NCBI RefSeq assembly: GCF_040610475.1
Contig: NZ_JBEXMJ010000013.1
Location: 124,001 to 188,000 of the forward strand
Direction: 5' to 3'
Source of the DNA: Actinopolymorpha sp. NPDC004070
Lineage (GTDB): Bacteria > Actinomycetota > Actinomycetes > Propionibacteriales > Actinopolymorphaceae
Length of the DNA stretch: 64,000 bases
Shown: positions 1-9,230 of the stretch, piece after piece
How positions within the stretch are numbered: the stretch's first letter is position 1
How the letters are laid out: each line of letters starts with the position of its first letter
The notes under the pieces: generated by a model
The model's database searches: none
What the model was told of the DNA's origin: nothing
Seen by the model: only the letters and a program-made list of their open reading frames with translations
Translations under genes and position numbers: made by a program

Positions 1-104
1 CCGGCCGGACCGGGGCGGCCGCCCGGTGCGCCGGTCGGCTGGTTGGCCCGGTTCGCGAGTCCGGACAGGTCGACAGCGCCGTAGCGGGAGAAGTTTCCGG
101 TCAT
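1..104 (-). CDS. 5' end of a probable YbbN-like thioredoxin/TPR co-chaperone (partial)
   Basis: Only the first 34 codons lie in the window; the gene runs off the left edge. The ATG at 104 is preceded by a short GGAG. The visible N-terminus contains FSRYGAVDLSGLANRA followed by a Gly/Pro-rich linker. The GAVDLxxLA segment is, from memory, the usual start of actinobacterial thioredoxin-fold YbbN proteins, where a flexible linker precedes the thioredoxin domain. No thioredoxin motif is visible because the sequence ends. The identification rests on this short signature and could be wrong. Confidence 0.45.
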   Translation of the reverse strand, partial: MTGNFSRYGAVDLSGLANRANQPTGAPGGRPGPA

Positions 105-186
105 GGCTCCGATTGTCCCCGACCAGGGCCGCGCTGCCACACAGGCCCTCGGGGTGTCCGGCCAGTTCTGGTCGGACACCGGCGGC

Positions 187-1839
187 TCAAGCCTGCGCCC
201 CGGCGGCGCGGGCCTCGGCGAGCAGGTCGTAGCTGCGCCGGAGCGCGGGGTACAGCTCGCGGTAGACGGCGTAGTAGCGCTGGTACGCCTCGTGCCGGCC
301 GGGGTCGGGACGGTAACGCGTCACGCCGCTGCCATCGCCGGGTCCGCCGGGTCCGCCCGGTCCGCCGCCGCTTCCGTCCTCCGGGTCCGACCGTGCGGCG
401 ACCGCCCGGGCCAGGTCGGCGACCAGACCCACCCCGGCGGCGGCCACCAGCGCCACCCCGACCGGCGCGCCCCTGGTGTTCGGGGGCACCTCGACCGGGA
501 GCCCGGTGACGTCGGCCTTGATCTGGGTCCAGGTGCGTCCTCGGGCGCCACCGCCGACGCTGCGCAGCACCTCCGGGCGCAGGCCGAGCCGGGCCAGCTC
601 GTCCAGGTTGTGCGCCAGGCCGTACGCCGTACCTTCGAAGATCGCCCGGACCACCTCGGCCCGCCGGGTGGACATCGTCAACCCCACCAGCGCGCCGCGG
701 GCGTCGGCGTTCCACACCGGGGACCGTTCACCGAGGAAGTACGGCAACAGCACCAGCCCGCCGCTGCCCACCGGCGCGGTGCCGGCCAACGTGTCCAGGG
801 CCGCGAACACCGAGTCCGGGGAGTCCGTCGCCCCGACGAGCCCTGCGGACCCGGCCGCCGCGCGCACCTCGCGATCACCGAACTCGTCCCGGAACCAGCG
901 CAGGATCCCGCCGGTGGCCACCATCGACCCGTAGACGAGGTGGTGGCCCGGCAGCGGGTACGGCAGCAGGCTCATCGTCCCCAGCGCGTCCCGGCGCAGC
1001 CGGCCCGCCTCGACCGCGGCGTTCACCACGGTCGACTGGCCGGTCATCTCGCACACGTCGCCGTGCCGGGCCAGGCCCGCCTCCAGCGCGGCGGCGGCGC
1101 CGTCGACCGCGCCGGCCACCACCGGCGTACCGGCGAGCAGCCCGGTCACCCGGCTCGCCTCCGCACCGACCCGGCCGACCACCGTGGTGGGGTGCACGGC
1201 CTCGGGCAGCCAGCCGCGCGGGACCCCCCACAGGTCGACCAGCGCGTCGGACCACCGGCCGGTGTCCAGGTCGGCGAGCAGGGTGAGGCCCTGGTGGCCG
1301 GTGTCGCAGGTGGGTACGCCGGTGAGCCGGTGGACGACGTACCCGTTGGCCATCACCACCGCCGCGCCGGCGCGGCGTACCTCCGGATGCTCGGCGAGCA
1401 GCCAGGCGAGCTTGGGCGCCGCGAAGTAGGCGTCCATCCGGTTGCCGGTGGCGGCCACGACGTCGCCGGCGGCAGCCGACCGGGCCCGGCACTCGGCACG
1501 GCCGCGCCGGTCCAGCCACAGCAACGCCGGGCCGACGGGCGCACCGGAACGGTCCAGTACGACGACGCTGGGCGCCTGGCTGCTCACCCCGACGCATTCC
1601 ACGTCCGCGGCACCCAGACCGGTCGCCGCAGCGGAGGACCGAAGCGCCCGCGCGACACACCGTGCGGTCGCCGACCACCAGTCGTCGGGGTCCTGCTCGG
1701 CGCCGTGCGGCGGGACGTACCGGGTGGCGTACTCCTCCCCGGCCTCGGCCAGCACGCGGCCGCCGGCGTCGGCGACCACCGCCTTGACGCCGGTGGTGCC
1801 CACGTCCACACCGACGACGACACCGCTGCCACCGGCCAT
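187..1839 (-). CDS. FGGY-family carbohydrate kinase (xylulokinase-like)
   Basis: Predicted to phosphorylate a sugar or polyol in the cytoplasm. The 550-residue product opens with the ATPase phosphate-1 motif VVVGVDVGTTGVKAVVAD and carries the FGGY-C signature region (VGGGARGRTWTQIKADVTG). I start at 1839 because a perfect GAGGAGG lies 7 nt upstream; the open frame continues further upstream without a ribosome site. A Gly/Pro/Ser-rich insert (GSGGGPGGPGGPGDGSG) interrupts the C-terminal part and makes the protein longer than the usual ~490-500 residues. It follows the two-component system on the same strand (118 nt gap) and may be co-regulated with the transport operon upstream. The substrate is unknown; xylulose- or gluconate-type sugars are possible. 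Confidence 0.85.
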   Translation of the reverse strand: MAGGSGVVVGVDVGTTGVKAVVADAGGRVLAEAGEEYATRYVPPHGAEQDPDDWWSATARCVARALRSSAAATGLGAADVECVGVSSQAPSVVVLDRSGAPVGPALLWLDRRGRAECRARSAAAGDVVAATGNRMDAYFAAPKLAWLLAEHPEVRRAGAAVVMANGYVVHRLTGVPTCDTGHQGLTLLADLDTGRWSDALVDLWGVPRGWLPEAVHPTTVVGRVGAEASRVTGLLAGTPVVAGAVDGAAAALEAGLARHGDVCEMTGQSTVVNAAVEAGRLRRDALGTMSLLPYPLPGHHLVYGSMVATGGILRWFRDEFGDREVRAAAGSAGLVGATDSPDSVFAALDTLAGTAPVGSGGLVLLPYFLGERSPVWNADARGALVGLTMSTRRAEVVRAIFEGTAYGLAHNLDELARLGLRPEVLRSVGGGARGRTWTQIKADVTGLPVEVPPNTRGAPVGVALVAAAGVGLVADLARAVAARSDPEDGSGGGPGGPGGPGDGSGVTRYRPDPGRHEAYQRYYAVYRELYPALRRSYDLLAEARAAGAQA

Positions 1840-1957
1840 CGGCTGCCTCCTCGGTCCCCGGCTCCCCCGACGTTCCCCGCTCAGCATGCCGAGGGAGGTG
1901 GGCGTACGGGAGAGCGTGCCCGGCACCGGCCGCCGAGACAGGACGCGCGGGTGGCGT

Positions 1958-2623
1958 TCAGGCGCCCGGAGCACTCCGGCCGGTGAGGCCGGCCTCGTGT
2001 GCGAGCAGCCCCACCTGGGTGCGGTTCTCGCAGCCCAGCTTGTCCAGCATCCGCGAGACGTACCCCTTCACCGTCGCCTCCGACAGGTGCAGCCGGCGCC
2101 CGATGCCCGCATTGGACATGCCTTCGCCCAGGCAGGTCAGCACCTCGACCTCGCGCTCGGTCAGCCGGGCTACCAGGTCCTTGGCCCGGTCCCGGGCGGC
2201 GTGGGCGCCCGCGGACGCACCGACCAGGCGGCGGGCCGCGTCCGGGGACAGGACGGTGTGGCCGTCCGCGGCAACCCGGACCAGGCCCACCAGGTCCTCC
2301 GGCGGCGTGGACTTCACCAGGAAGCCCGAGGCGCCCGCGCGCAGCGCCCGCATCACGTAATGGTCGGCGTCGAAGGTGGTCAGCGCGACCACCGCGGGCC
2401 GCTCGGCGAGGGTGTTGATGCGTTCGATCGCGGCCAGCCCGTCGACGCCGGGCATCCTCAGGTCCATGAGTACGACGTCGGGCCGGTGGCGGATCACCGC
2501 CTCCACCGCGGCCGCGCCGTCGTGCGCCTCGTCCACCACCTCGATGTCGTCGGCCGCGCCCAGGATCGTCCGCAGGTGCGCGCACACCATGGGCTCGTCG
2601 TCGACCAGCAGGACCGAGATCAT
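1958..2623 (-). CDS. NarL/LuxR-family response regulator
   Basis: This 221-residue DNA-binding response regulator is partner of the adjacent kinase. The receiver domain (about residues 1-120) shows the acidic pair in LLVDDEP, the phospho-acceptor Asp54 in VLMDLRMPG, a Thr in VVALTTFD and Lys in FLVKS. The C-terminal LuxR-type HTH (about 150-215) reads LTEREVEVLTCLGEGMSNAGIG and then SEATVKGYVSRMLDKLGC. Its ATG overlaps the kinase stop by 4 nt (ATGA), so the pair is translationally coupled. The regulon is unknown; the neighbouring FGGY kinase and polyol operon are the obvious candidate targets, by position only. Confidence 0.93.
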   Translation of the reverse strand: MISVLLVDDEPMVCAHLRTILGAADDIEVVDEAHDGAAAVEAVIRHRPDVVLMDLRMPGVDGLAAIERINTLAERPAVVALTTFDADHYVMRALRAGASGFLVKSTPPEDLVGLVRVAADGHTVLSPDAARRLVGASAGAHAARDRAKDLVARLTEREVEVLTCLGEGMSNAGIGRRLHLSEATVKGYVSRMLDKLGCENRTQVGLLAHEAGLTGRSAPGA

Positions 2624-3939
2624 CGCACCGCCTCCGTGGTCTTCGGTGTAGTCGCCGGTGCGGTCGCAGTCTCCGGAGTGCGCTCCGGCTCGACGGCCGG
2701 TTCCGCCGTGGGTACGTACGCCGGCAACTCGGCGACCACCTCGAACCCGCCGTCGGGACCCGGCCGCGCGGACAGTGTTCCCCGGACCAGTTCGATGCGC
2801 TGCCGCAACCCGGCCAGGCCGCTGCCCGAACCGGACCGGGCCAGCGCGTGGTCGGGCGGGCCGGCCGCCGCGGTGTTGGCGACGCGTACGCGCACCCGGT
2901 CGGTGTCGTAGCGCACCTCCACCCGCACCGAGGCGCCGGGAGCGTGCTTGCGGACGTTCGTGAGCGCCTCCTGGACGACGCGGTACGCCGTACGCCCGAC
3001 CACCGGCGAGGCCCGCCCTGGGTCGCCGACCTGGGTGAGCTCGGTCCGGATGCCCACCGACTCCGACTCGGCCACCAGGGTGGTGAGGTCGCCGACGGCC
3101 GGGCGCTCGGACTCCTCGGCCGTCCGCAGGATCCCCACCAGGTCGCGGAGCTCGTCCAGGGCCTGGCAGCCGGCCGCCCGCAGCTCCTCCGCCGACCGGC
3201 GGGTCTCCTCGTCCCGGGCGCGCACCCGCAGCGCACCGGCGGAAAGCACCATCAGCGACAGCCGGTGGGTCACCACGTCGTGCATCTCCGCGGCGATCCG
3301 GGCCCGCTCGTCGGCGCGGGCCTGCGCGGCCAGCAGGTACTTCTCGCGTTCGGCGCGCTCGGCGCGTTCGCGGAGCACGGACACCAGCCGGTGCCGGGCG
3401 CCGAAGTACAACGCGAGCAGCGGGCCGAGCGTGGTGCGCAGCACGGCGATGGTGATGACCGCCGCCGACGGGTCCCAGAAGCGGGCGGAGACGAGGGTGA
3501 GCAGGCCGACCAGCGCCCAGCCGGGCCGGCGCACCGCCGGGTAGGCCACCGGCAGGTAGGCGACCAGCACCGCCGCCATCGGCGCCCACACCGTCCACGG
3601 GCCGGGGCGCCCGCCGGTGGCGCCGGCGTACACGAGCACGGTCACCAGGACGGTGTACGCGGTCACCGCGCCGAGCACGGCCAGCGGCGCCCTGCGGCGC
3701 AGGACCAGGCCGGCGTCCACGAGCACCTGCAGCCCGAGCAGGCACCACGCCACCGTGCCCGGCTGCTGCGGCCACCACGTGCCGTGCGACAGCGTGAGCA
3801 GGGTGTCGCCCACCACGAACGCGAGCGCGAGCAGGATGTCCCGGCGCACCGGCGGCAACCACCGGGTCGCCACGGGCGCCAGCCACGCCGGCAGGGGCGA
3901 ACGGCCACAGCCCGGGCCGGCGATCTCGCGTTCACTCAC
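2620..3939 (-). CDS. Sensor histidine kinase, HisKA_3 type
   Basis: A 439-residue membrane sensor kinase. About five to six hydrophobic segments fill residues 20-165 (for example DILLALAFVVGDTLL and VLLVYAG-like stretches), with no large extracytoplasmic domain. The H-box follows as ARIAAEMHDVVTHRLSLMV, then the N-box VVQEALTNVRKHAPGASV and the G-box GSGLAGLRQRIELV of the HATPase domain. The tail is Pro/Thr/Glu-rich. I place the start at GTG 3939 (VSEREIAG); the ribosome site is weak. The stop overlaps the response-regulator start. The NarL-class architecture with short loops suggests sensing in or near the membrane; the signal is not evident. Confidence 0.88.
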   Translation of the reverse strand: MSEREIAGPGCGRSPLPAWLAPVATRWLPPVRRDILLALAFVVGDTLLTLSHGTWWPQQPGTVAWCLLGLQVLVDAGLVLRRRAPLAVLGAVTAYTVLVTVLVYAGATGGRPGPWTVWAPMAAVLVAYLPVAYPAVRRPGWALVGLLTLVSARFWDPSAAVITIAVLRTTLGPLLALYFGARHRLVSVLRERAERAEREKYLLAAQARADERARIAAEMHDVVTHRLSLMVLSAGALRVRARDEETRRSAEELRAAGCQALDELRDLVGILRTAEESERPAVGDLTTLVAESESVGIRTELTQVGDPGRASPVVGRTAYRVVQEALTNVRKHAPGASVRVEVRYDTDRVRVRVANTAAAGPPDHALARSGSGSGLAGLRQRIELVRGTLSARPGPDGGFEVVAELPAYVPTAEPAVEPERTPETATAPATTPKTTEAVR

Positions 3940-4142
3940 CCGGCAAACGGTAGGCGACCGCCGTCGCCGCGGGCCAGGTCCGCGAGGCAGGATCCGACGA
4001 TGGTGGGTACGCCTGGCACGCGGGCACGACTTTCGTCGTAGTCGGGGCTCTCCGGGTTGGAATCCGCGCCGGGCGGGGAGGACGGCCACGTCGACCGGAC
4101 GCGCCTGCGCGCCCGCCCGCGCCGATCCGGTCCGCCCGGGAC

Positions 4143-5891
4143 CTACGGGACCGCGGCGCCGGCGACGGTCTGCCAGGCCTCCACCGCCTGCGCGTCCGTC
4201 GGCATGGTCGCGGCGTGCCGCTCGGCCTCCACGGCCATGGTGTACGCCGCGACCTCGGCGGCGCGTCGGTCCTCGTCCCAGCCGAGGACCGACGCCATCA
4301 CCCTGGCCGCCTCCGGAGCGGCCGCCACGCCGCGGTCCGGGGTCTCCATGAAGACGCGGGTCCGGCGGGCGAGCGCGTCCATCAGGTGCAGCGCGCCCTC
4401 GCTGCGGGCGGCGTAGGCGATCTCGGCGGCGAGGTACTGCGACGCGCCGGGCAGCGGCCGGGCGAGCTCGGGCCGGTCGGTGAGCAGGTCGAGCACCTCC
4501 GGCGTGAGCGCGCCGTAGCGGCCGAGCAGATGCTCGACCTGTTCGGGTTCCAGCCCGGCCTCCCGGGCGAGCCGGTCCCGCTGGTGGCGTACCGCGACGT
4601 AGCCGGTGGCGCCGAGCAACGGAAGCCGGTCGGTGCTGGACGCCGGGATCGTCCGCCCCAGCGAACGACCTGCCGCGTCCACAGCGTCGCGGGCCATCAG
4701 CCGGTACGTCGTGTACTTCCCGCCGACCACGGTCACCAGGCCGGCCGGCTGCTCGACCACGGTGTGGTCGCGGCGCAGCGCCGCTGTCGTCGCACGGTCG
4801 GCCGACCCGTCCGAGCCGCCGCGGGTGCGCACCGGCACCCCCGCCAGCAGCGGCCGCAGCCCGGCGTAGACACCGACCACGTCGGCGTCGCCGAGGGGAT
4901 GCTTCAGCCAGCGGTTGGCCTGGCCGAGGAGGTAGTCGACGTCCTCGCGGGAGGCCACCGGGTGTCCCCGGTCGTGGCCCCACGGGGTGTCGGTGGTGCC
5001 CATCAGCCAGTGGTCGAACCATTTGCGGATGATGAACACACTGTCGCTGGTCCGCGCGATCAGCCCGGTCCGCGACTCGATCCGGTCCGCCGGGACGACG
5101 AGGTGCACACCCTTCGCCGGGCGGACCGCGATGCTCGGCGACCCGCCCAGGGACTGCACCTCGTCCGCCCACACGCCGGCCGCGTTGACCACCACGCCGG
5201 CGAGTACGTCGACGTGGCCGCCGTCCTCGAGGTCGTGCAGGCGTACGCCGGTCACCCGCTGGCCGTCGCGCAGCATGCCGACGACCCGGGTCCGGGTGAG
5301 GACGGTGGCGCCGAGTCCCGCGGCGGTCCGCGCCAGCGTCATCGTGTGCCGGGCGTCGTCCACGCGTACGTCGTGGTACTGCACGGCCCCGGTGATGCCG
5401 TCAGGGCGCAGGCCCGGCATCTCGGCCAGGGCCGCCCGCCGGGTCAGGTGCCGGTGGCCGGGGACGCTGCGCGGGCCGGTGAGCCGGAACAGGTCGTACA
5501 TCGCCACGCCGGCGCCGATGTAGGGCCGCTGCCGGCGTTTGGTGAACGGGAAGAGGAACGGCTCGGACTCGACCAGGTGCGGGCACAGCCGCTCGACCAT
5601 CAGGTCGCGTTCCAGCAGCGCCTCGCGGACCAGCGCGAAGTTGAGCTGCTCGAGGTAGCGCAGGCCGCCGTGGAAGACCTTGCCCGACCGGGAGGACGTA
5701 CCGCTGGCGAGGTCGTCGGCCTCGACCAGCAGTACCGACAGGCCCCGGGCGGTCGCGTCCAGCGCGACACCGGCGCCGGTCACCCCGCCACCGACCACCA
5801 CCACGTCGAAGTCGCGGCCGGCGGCACCGGCCAGGTCACCGCGCCGGCGGTCGGCCGACAGCGCGGTGCGGTCGTTGACGTGCACGCTCAC
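4143..5891 (-). CDS. GlpD-like FAD-dependent (glycerol-3-phosphate/polyol-phosphate) dehydrogenase
   Basis: A flavoprotein of the GlpD family (582 residues), which oxidises glycerol-3-phosphate or related polyol phosphates to the keto form and passes electrons to the quinone pool. The FAD Rossmann motif VVVGGGVTGAGVALDATARG is at about 32-50, followed by the family motif SSRSGKVFHGGLRYLE; FIIRKWFDHWLMGTTDTPW matches the GlpD substrate region. The C-terminal GlpD-specific domain (about 440-570) is present. The start is GTG 5891, overlapping the aldolase stop by 4 nt; a GAGGGCGG lies upstream. It is the last gene of the transport/kinase/aldolase operon. That context suggests oxidation of a phosphorylated polyol made by the kinase (as EryB does for erythritol phosphate), not only glycerol-3-phosphate. 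Substrate is inferred. Confidence 0.85.
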   Translation of the reverse strand: MSVHVNDRTALSADRRRGDLAGAAGRDFDVVVVGGGVTGAGVALDATARGLSVLLVEADDLASGTSSRSGKVFHGGLRYLEQLNFALVREALLERDLMVERLCPHLVESEPFLFPFTKRRQRPYIGAGVAMYDLFRLTGPRSVPGHRHLTRRAALAEMPGLRPDGITGAVQYHDVRVDDARHTMTLARTAAGLGATVLTRTRVVGMLRDGQRVTGVRLHDLEDGGHVDVLAGVVVNAAGVWADEVQSLGGSPSIAVRPAKGVHLVVPADRIESRTGLIARTSDSVFIIRKWFDHWLMGTTDTPWGHDRGHPVASREDVDYLLGQANRWLKHPLGDADVVGVYAGLRPLLAGVPVRTRGGSDGSADRATTAALRRDHTVVEQPAGLVTVVGGKYTTYRLMARDAVDAAGRSLGRTIPASSTDRLPLLGATGYVAVRHQRDRLAREAGLEPEQVEHLLGRYGALTPEVLDLLTDRPELARPLPGASQYLAAEIAYAARSEGALHLMDALARRTRVFMETPDRGVAAAPEAARVMASVLGWDEDRRAAEVAAYTMAVEAERHAATMPTDAQAVEAWQTVAGAAVP

Positions 5892-6592
5892 CGTCCGGCC
5901 CCGCCCTCGCCTCCGCTGCTGCTTCCGCCACCGGCGCCCGGCGGCGGCACCTGGCCGTAGCTGCCGAACTTCTCGATCACCCGGTCCAGCTCGTCCGCCG
6001 GCAGCTCGCGCGGGGAGGTGCCGAGCGCGGCGCCTGCCGTGGCCGCGCGCAGCCACACCTCGCACAGCCACTCGAGGTACTGGTTGAGCTGGTACGCCTT
6101 CGCCAGCGAGTCGCCGACGGTGACCGTGCCGTGGTTGGACATCAGGCAGCCCGTACGCCCCTTCAGAGCGCCGGTGACCGACGCGGCCAGCTCGGACGTG
6201 CCGTACGTCGCGTACGGCGCGACCCGGACCGGCCCGCCGAACAGCGCCGTCAGGTAGTGCACGACCGGAAGTTCGTCCACCAGCGTGGAGGCCACGGCGG
6301 CCGCGGTGGCGTGGGTGTGCACGACGGCGGTGTGGTCGGTGGTGTTGTAGACCGACAGGTGCAGCGGCATCTCGCTGGTCGGGTCCAGCTCGCCCTCGAG
6401 TTGCTCGCCCCGGAGGTCGGTGACGCAGATGAGCTCGGGGGTGAGGACGTCGTAGTCCAGGCCGCTCGGCGTGGCGGCCACCAGGTCACCGACGCGCACG
6501 CTCAGGTTTCCCGACGTACCCACTACGAGCCCTTCCGGGCGGAGCCGCTGGGCGAAGCGGACCAGCTCGGCGCGTTCGTTCGCCAACCTCAT
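5888..6592 (-). CDS. Class II aldolase (FucA/AraD family)
   Basis: A zinc-dependent aldolase/epimerase family protein, 234 residues. Expected metal ligands are visible: His92 and His94 in VVHTHATA and His154 in MSNHGTV; Glu75 in TSEMPLHL corresponds to the catalytic Glu of fuculose-1-phosphate aldolase. TSGNLSVR near residue 26 is the phosphate-binding region. I choose ATG 6592: it forms an ATGA overlap with the kinase stop and has AAGGAG 8 nt upstream, whereas the ATG six codons earlier has none. The last ~20 residues are Gly/Ser-rich and unusual. In the operon it would split a ketose phosphate produced by kinase plus dehydrogenase into glycolytic fragments; the actual substrate is unknown. 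Confidence 0.9.
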   Translation of the reverse strand: MRLANERAELVRFAQRLRPEGLVVGTSGNLSVRVGDLVAATPSGLDYDVLTPELICVTDLRGEQLEGELDPTSEMPLHLSVYNTTDHTAVVHTHATAAAVASTLVDELPVVHYLTALFGGPVRVAPYATYGTSELAASVTGALKGRTGCLMSNHGTVTVGDSLAKAYQLNQYLEWLCEVWLRAATAGAALGTSPRELPADELDRVIEKFGSYGQVPPPGAGGGSSSGGEGGAGR

Positions 6593-8088
6593 ACCTGACG
6601 CTCCTTCCATTCGGTGCGCGCGCGGTCCACCGCCGCGCGGTAACGCTCGTACTCTTCCGCGTACCGCTTGGCGGGTCCCTCACCGGGGTTGACCACCGTG
6701 GTGTCGGCGGCCCGGTCGCGTGCCCACGCGTCAGTGTCCACCGGCAGGCCGGTGGCGGCGATCCCGGCCAGCACCGCGCCGTACGCGCCGACCTCCGGGC
6801 AGGCCGACACCCGGACCGGCCGGCCGAGCGCGTCGGCGAACAGCCGCAGCCACTCCCGGCTGCGGATCCCGCCGCCACACACCGCGACCTCGCCCGAAAG
6901 CCCGGCCGCCTCGAAGCAGTGCCGGGCCGCGAACGCGATGCCCTCGCAGACCGCGCGCACCACGTCCGCGGTGCTGGTCTGCACCGTCAGCCCGTCCAGC
7001 CGGGCGCGCGCACCGGACTCCACGAACGGCGCGCGCTCGCCCGCCGGGGAGAAGTACGGCAGGCAGCGCACACCGTGGGCACCCGGCTCGCCGGTGGCCA
7101 GCAGCGGGTCGACGTCGCCGTGCGTACGGCCGACCAGCTTCAGCGTCCAGTCCAGCGCGGCGGTGCCCACCATGGCCGGCATCGAACGCAGCCAGCGGTC
7201 CGGTCCGAGCGGGATGGTCAGCCCGGCCGGCTCCCCGCCGGGTCGCAGCTCGGCGACCGCGACCTGGCAGGCGAGGGTCGTACCGACGATCAGGTGGCCG
7301 TCCCCCGGTGTTGCGGCCAGGCCCGACCCGAGCGCGCACGCCGGCAGGTCGAACGGGCCGGCCGAGACCGGCGTCCCTTCCGGAAGCCCGGTGAGCGCGG
7401 CGCCCTCGCCGGTCAGCGTGCCGGTCGGCAGCGGCTCGGCGACCGGGGCGAGCAGGCCGGCCCTGTGGGTGAGGCCGCACCGGTCCAGCACGTCGGGTGC
7501 GTAGTCGCGGGTCACCGGGTCCAGGAACGGCAGCGAGGAGTCGGAGGTGTCGGTGGCGCGTACGCCGGTGAGCCGCTGCATCACCATGTCCTTGCAGTAC
7601 GCCGCGGTGACCGACCGGTCGAGCACGTCCGGCTCGTGCCGGTCGAACCATGCCAGGACCGGTGCCGGGCAGCCGGGGAACATCGCCCCGCCGGTACGCC
7701 GGAACACCGCCTCGATGGTCCCGTCCGCGCGCCACCCGTCGGCGATCCCGGCGGCCCGGGCGTCCAGCCACGACACCGCGGGGCGGACCGCACGGCCCTC
7801 GCCGTCGAGCAGCCACACGCCGTCACCCTGGCCGGTCAGCGCGAGCAGGGCGGGGGGTTCGCCGGGCGCACTCTCGCCGTCCACCAGGGCGCGTACGACC
7901 TGACCGACCGCGGCAAGGACCTCATCCGTGTCCTGTTCGAACCAGCCCTCGCGGGGGTTCACCACCCGGGCGGGCGCGGACCGCAGCGCCCGCTGCTCGC
8001 CGGACGCGTCGAACAGCGCGGCCTTGATGACCGACGTACCGACGTCCACCCCGACGTACGTGGGCCCGCCCGCGGTGCCACCGTTCAT
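6589..8088 (-). CDS. FGGY-family carbohydrate kinase
   Basis: A second FGGY kinase (499 residues, normal length), predicted to phosphorylate the imported sugar or polyol. The N-terminal phosphate motif is YVGVDVGTSVIKAALFD, and the C-terminal domain has VAVCGGGIRSREWLRLFADA. Start ATG 8088 has GAGGAGG 6 nt upstream; the upstream dehydrogenase stop is embedded in this ribosome site. Its stop overlaps the aldolase start. Tight coupling between dehydrogenase, kinase, aldolase and GlpD-like genes says these act on one substrate. The segment GQGDGVWLLDGEGRAVRPAV is reminiscent of erythritol or L-xylulose kinases, but I cannot assign the sugar. Confidence 0.9.
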   Translation of the reverse strand: MNGGTAGGPTYVGVDVGTSVIKAALFDASGEQRALRSAPARVVNPREGWFEQDTDEVLAAVGQVVRALVDGESAPGEPPALLALTGQGDGVWLLDGEGRAVRPAVSWLDARAAGIADGWRADGTIEAVFRRTGGAMFPGCPAPVLAWFDRHEPDVLDRSVTAAYCKDMVMQRLTGVRATDTSDSSLPFLDPVTRDYAPDVLDRCGLTHRAGLLAPVAEPLPTGTLTGEGAALTGLPEGTPVSAGPFDLPACALGSGLAATPGDGHLIVGTTLACQVAVAELRPGGEPAGLTIPLGPDRWLRSMPAMVGTAALDWTLKLVGRTHGDVDPLLATGEPGAHGVRCLPYFSPAGERAPFVESGARARLDGLTVQTSTADVVRAVCEGIAFAARHCFEAAGLSGEVAVCGGGIRSREWLRLFADALGRPVRVSACPEVGAYGAVLAGIAATGLPVDTDAWARDRAADTTVVNPGEGPAKRYAEEYERYRAAVDRARTEWKERQV

Positions 8089-8099
8089 GGCCGTCCTCC

Positions 8100-9230
8100 T
8101 CAGCGCCGGGCCGACCGGGCCGACGGGGCCGACCTACCCCCGCCACCCGGCCCGCCGCCCGATCCGCCGGGGCCGGACAGTACCTCCGGGTTGGCGCAGT
8201 GCGCGGGTGGTTCGCCGTCCAGCCAGCGGCGTACCTCCCCGGCGCAGATCGCCGCCGCGCGTTCGGCCACCTCCCGGCTGCACCCGGCGATGTGCGGGGC
8301 CATCACCAGCCGCGGCGTGCTGAACAACCGCGAGTCGGCCGGCAGCGGCTCGGCCGGGAACACGTCGATCCCGGCGGCCGCGAGGTGCCCGCGGTCGAGG
8401 GCGTCGCACAAGGCGTCGTAGTCGACCAGGCCCCCTCGTGCAGTGTTGATCAGGACCGAGCCGGCCGGCATCCGGGCCAGCTCCGCCTTCCCGATCAGGT
8501 GGTGGTTGTCCTCGGTCAGCCGGGCGTGCAGGCTCACCACCTGCGAGGCGGGGAGCAGGTCACCGAGGTCCTCGACGCGTTCGGCCTCCGCGCCGAACGC
8601 CTCCGCCGGTGCCATCGGGTCGTACGCCAGAACCCGCGCGCCGAACGCGGCCGCCAGCTTCGCCACCAGCTGGCCGATCGCGCCGTAGCCGACCAGGCCG
8701 ACGGTGGCGTCGCGAAGCTCGAAACCGGCCGACTCGTAGCGGAAGTAGTGACCGGGCCAGGTGCGGGAGGCGAGCTCGGCGTGCCCGGCGGCGATGTTGC
8801 GGCAGGTGGACAGCATCAGGCCGAGGGTGAACTCCGCGGCCGCGTTGGCATTGCGGCCCGGTGCGTAACAGACGACGACGCCGGCGCGGGTGGCCGCTGC
8901 CAGGTTGACGTTGACAGGGCCGCCGCGGGAGACCACGACCAGCCGCAGGTCGGGTGCGTGCTCGAAGACCCGGCGGGTGAACGGCGCGAGATGGGTGACC
9001 GCGGCGTCCACACCGTCCAGCGCGGCGATCATCGTGTCCTCGTTGCCGGCGGCCTCGACGACCTCACCGACCTTGCCCCAGGGCCTGGTCGGCCAGCCGA
9101 GGTCGAGAGTACGCACGGACACCCGGTGGCGTGACCTCGCGGACCGCTCGAGCTCGGCGTCCAGCGCGCGCGTCAGCAGGTCGGTGCGTACGAACTCGTC
9201 ACCCGCGGCGAGGATCCGCGCTCTGCTCAT
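8100..9230 (-). CDS. D-isomer-specific 2-hydroxyacid dehydrogenase (PGDH-like)
   Basis: An NAD-dependent 2-hydroxyacid dehydrogenase, 376 residues. The nucleotide-binding motif is VGLVGYGAIGQLVA (about 177-190). Catalytic residues are visible as Arg265 in INTARGGLVD, Glu294 in PAEPLP and His313 in MAPHIAGCS. The last ~25 residues (SGPGGSGGGPGGGGRS...) form a Gly-rich tail not typical of the family. The ATG overlaps the stop of the second ATPase by 4 nt, placing it in the transport operon. Its presence suggests that the substrate or an intermediate is a sugar acid or 2-hydroxy/2-keto acid. Phosphoglycerate dehydrogenase activity is possible but not implied by context. Confidence 0.87.
   Translation of the reverse strand: MSRARILAAGDEFVRTDLLTRALDAELERSARSRHRVSVRTLDLGWPTRPWGKVGEVVEAAGNEDTMIAALDGVDAAVTHLAPFTRRVFEHAPDLRLVVVSRGGPVNVNLAAATRAGVVVCYAPGRNANAAAEFTLGLMLSTCRNIAAGHAELASRTWPGHYFRYESAGFELRDATVGLVGYGAIGQLVAKLAAAFGARVLAYDPMAPAEAFGAEAERVEDLGDLLPASQVVSLHARLTEDNHHLIGKAELARMPAGSVLINTARGGLVDYDALCDALDRGHLAAAGIDVFPAEPLPADSRLFSTPRLVMAPHIAGCSREVAERAAAICAGEVRRWLDGEPPAHCANPEVLSGPGGSGGGPGGGGRSAPSARSARR

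Noticed and set aside
103..1986. A 627-codon plus-strand open frame opposite the first FGGY kinase
   Set aside because: The antisense frame has the FGGY signature; this one has none.
3940..4142. A small gene between the histidine kinase and the GlpD-like gene
   Set aside because: Short frames only, no ribosome site, and no conserved-looking product; treated as leader and spacer.
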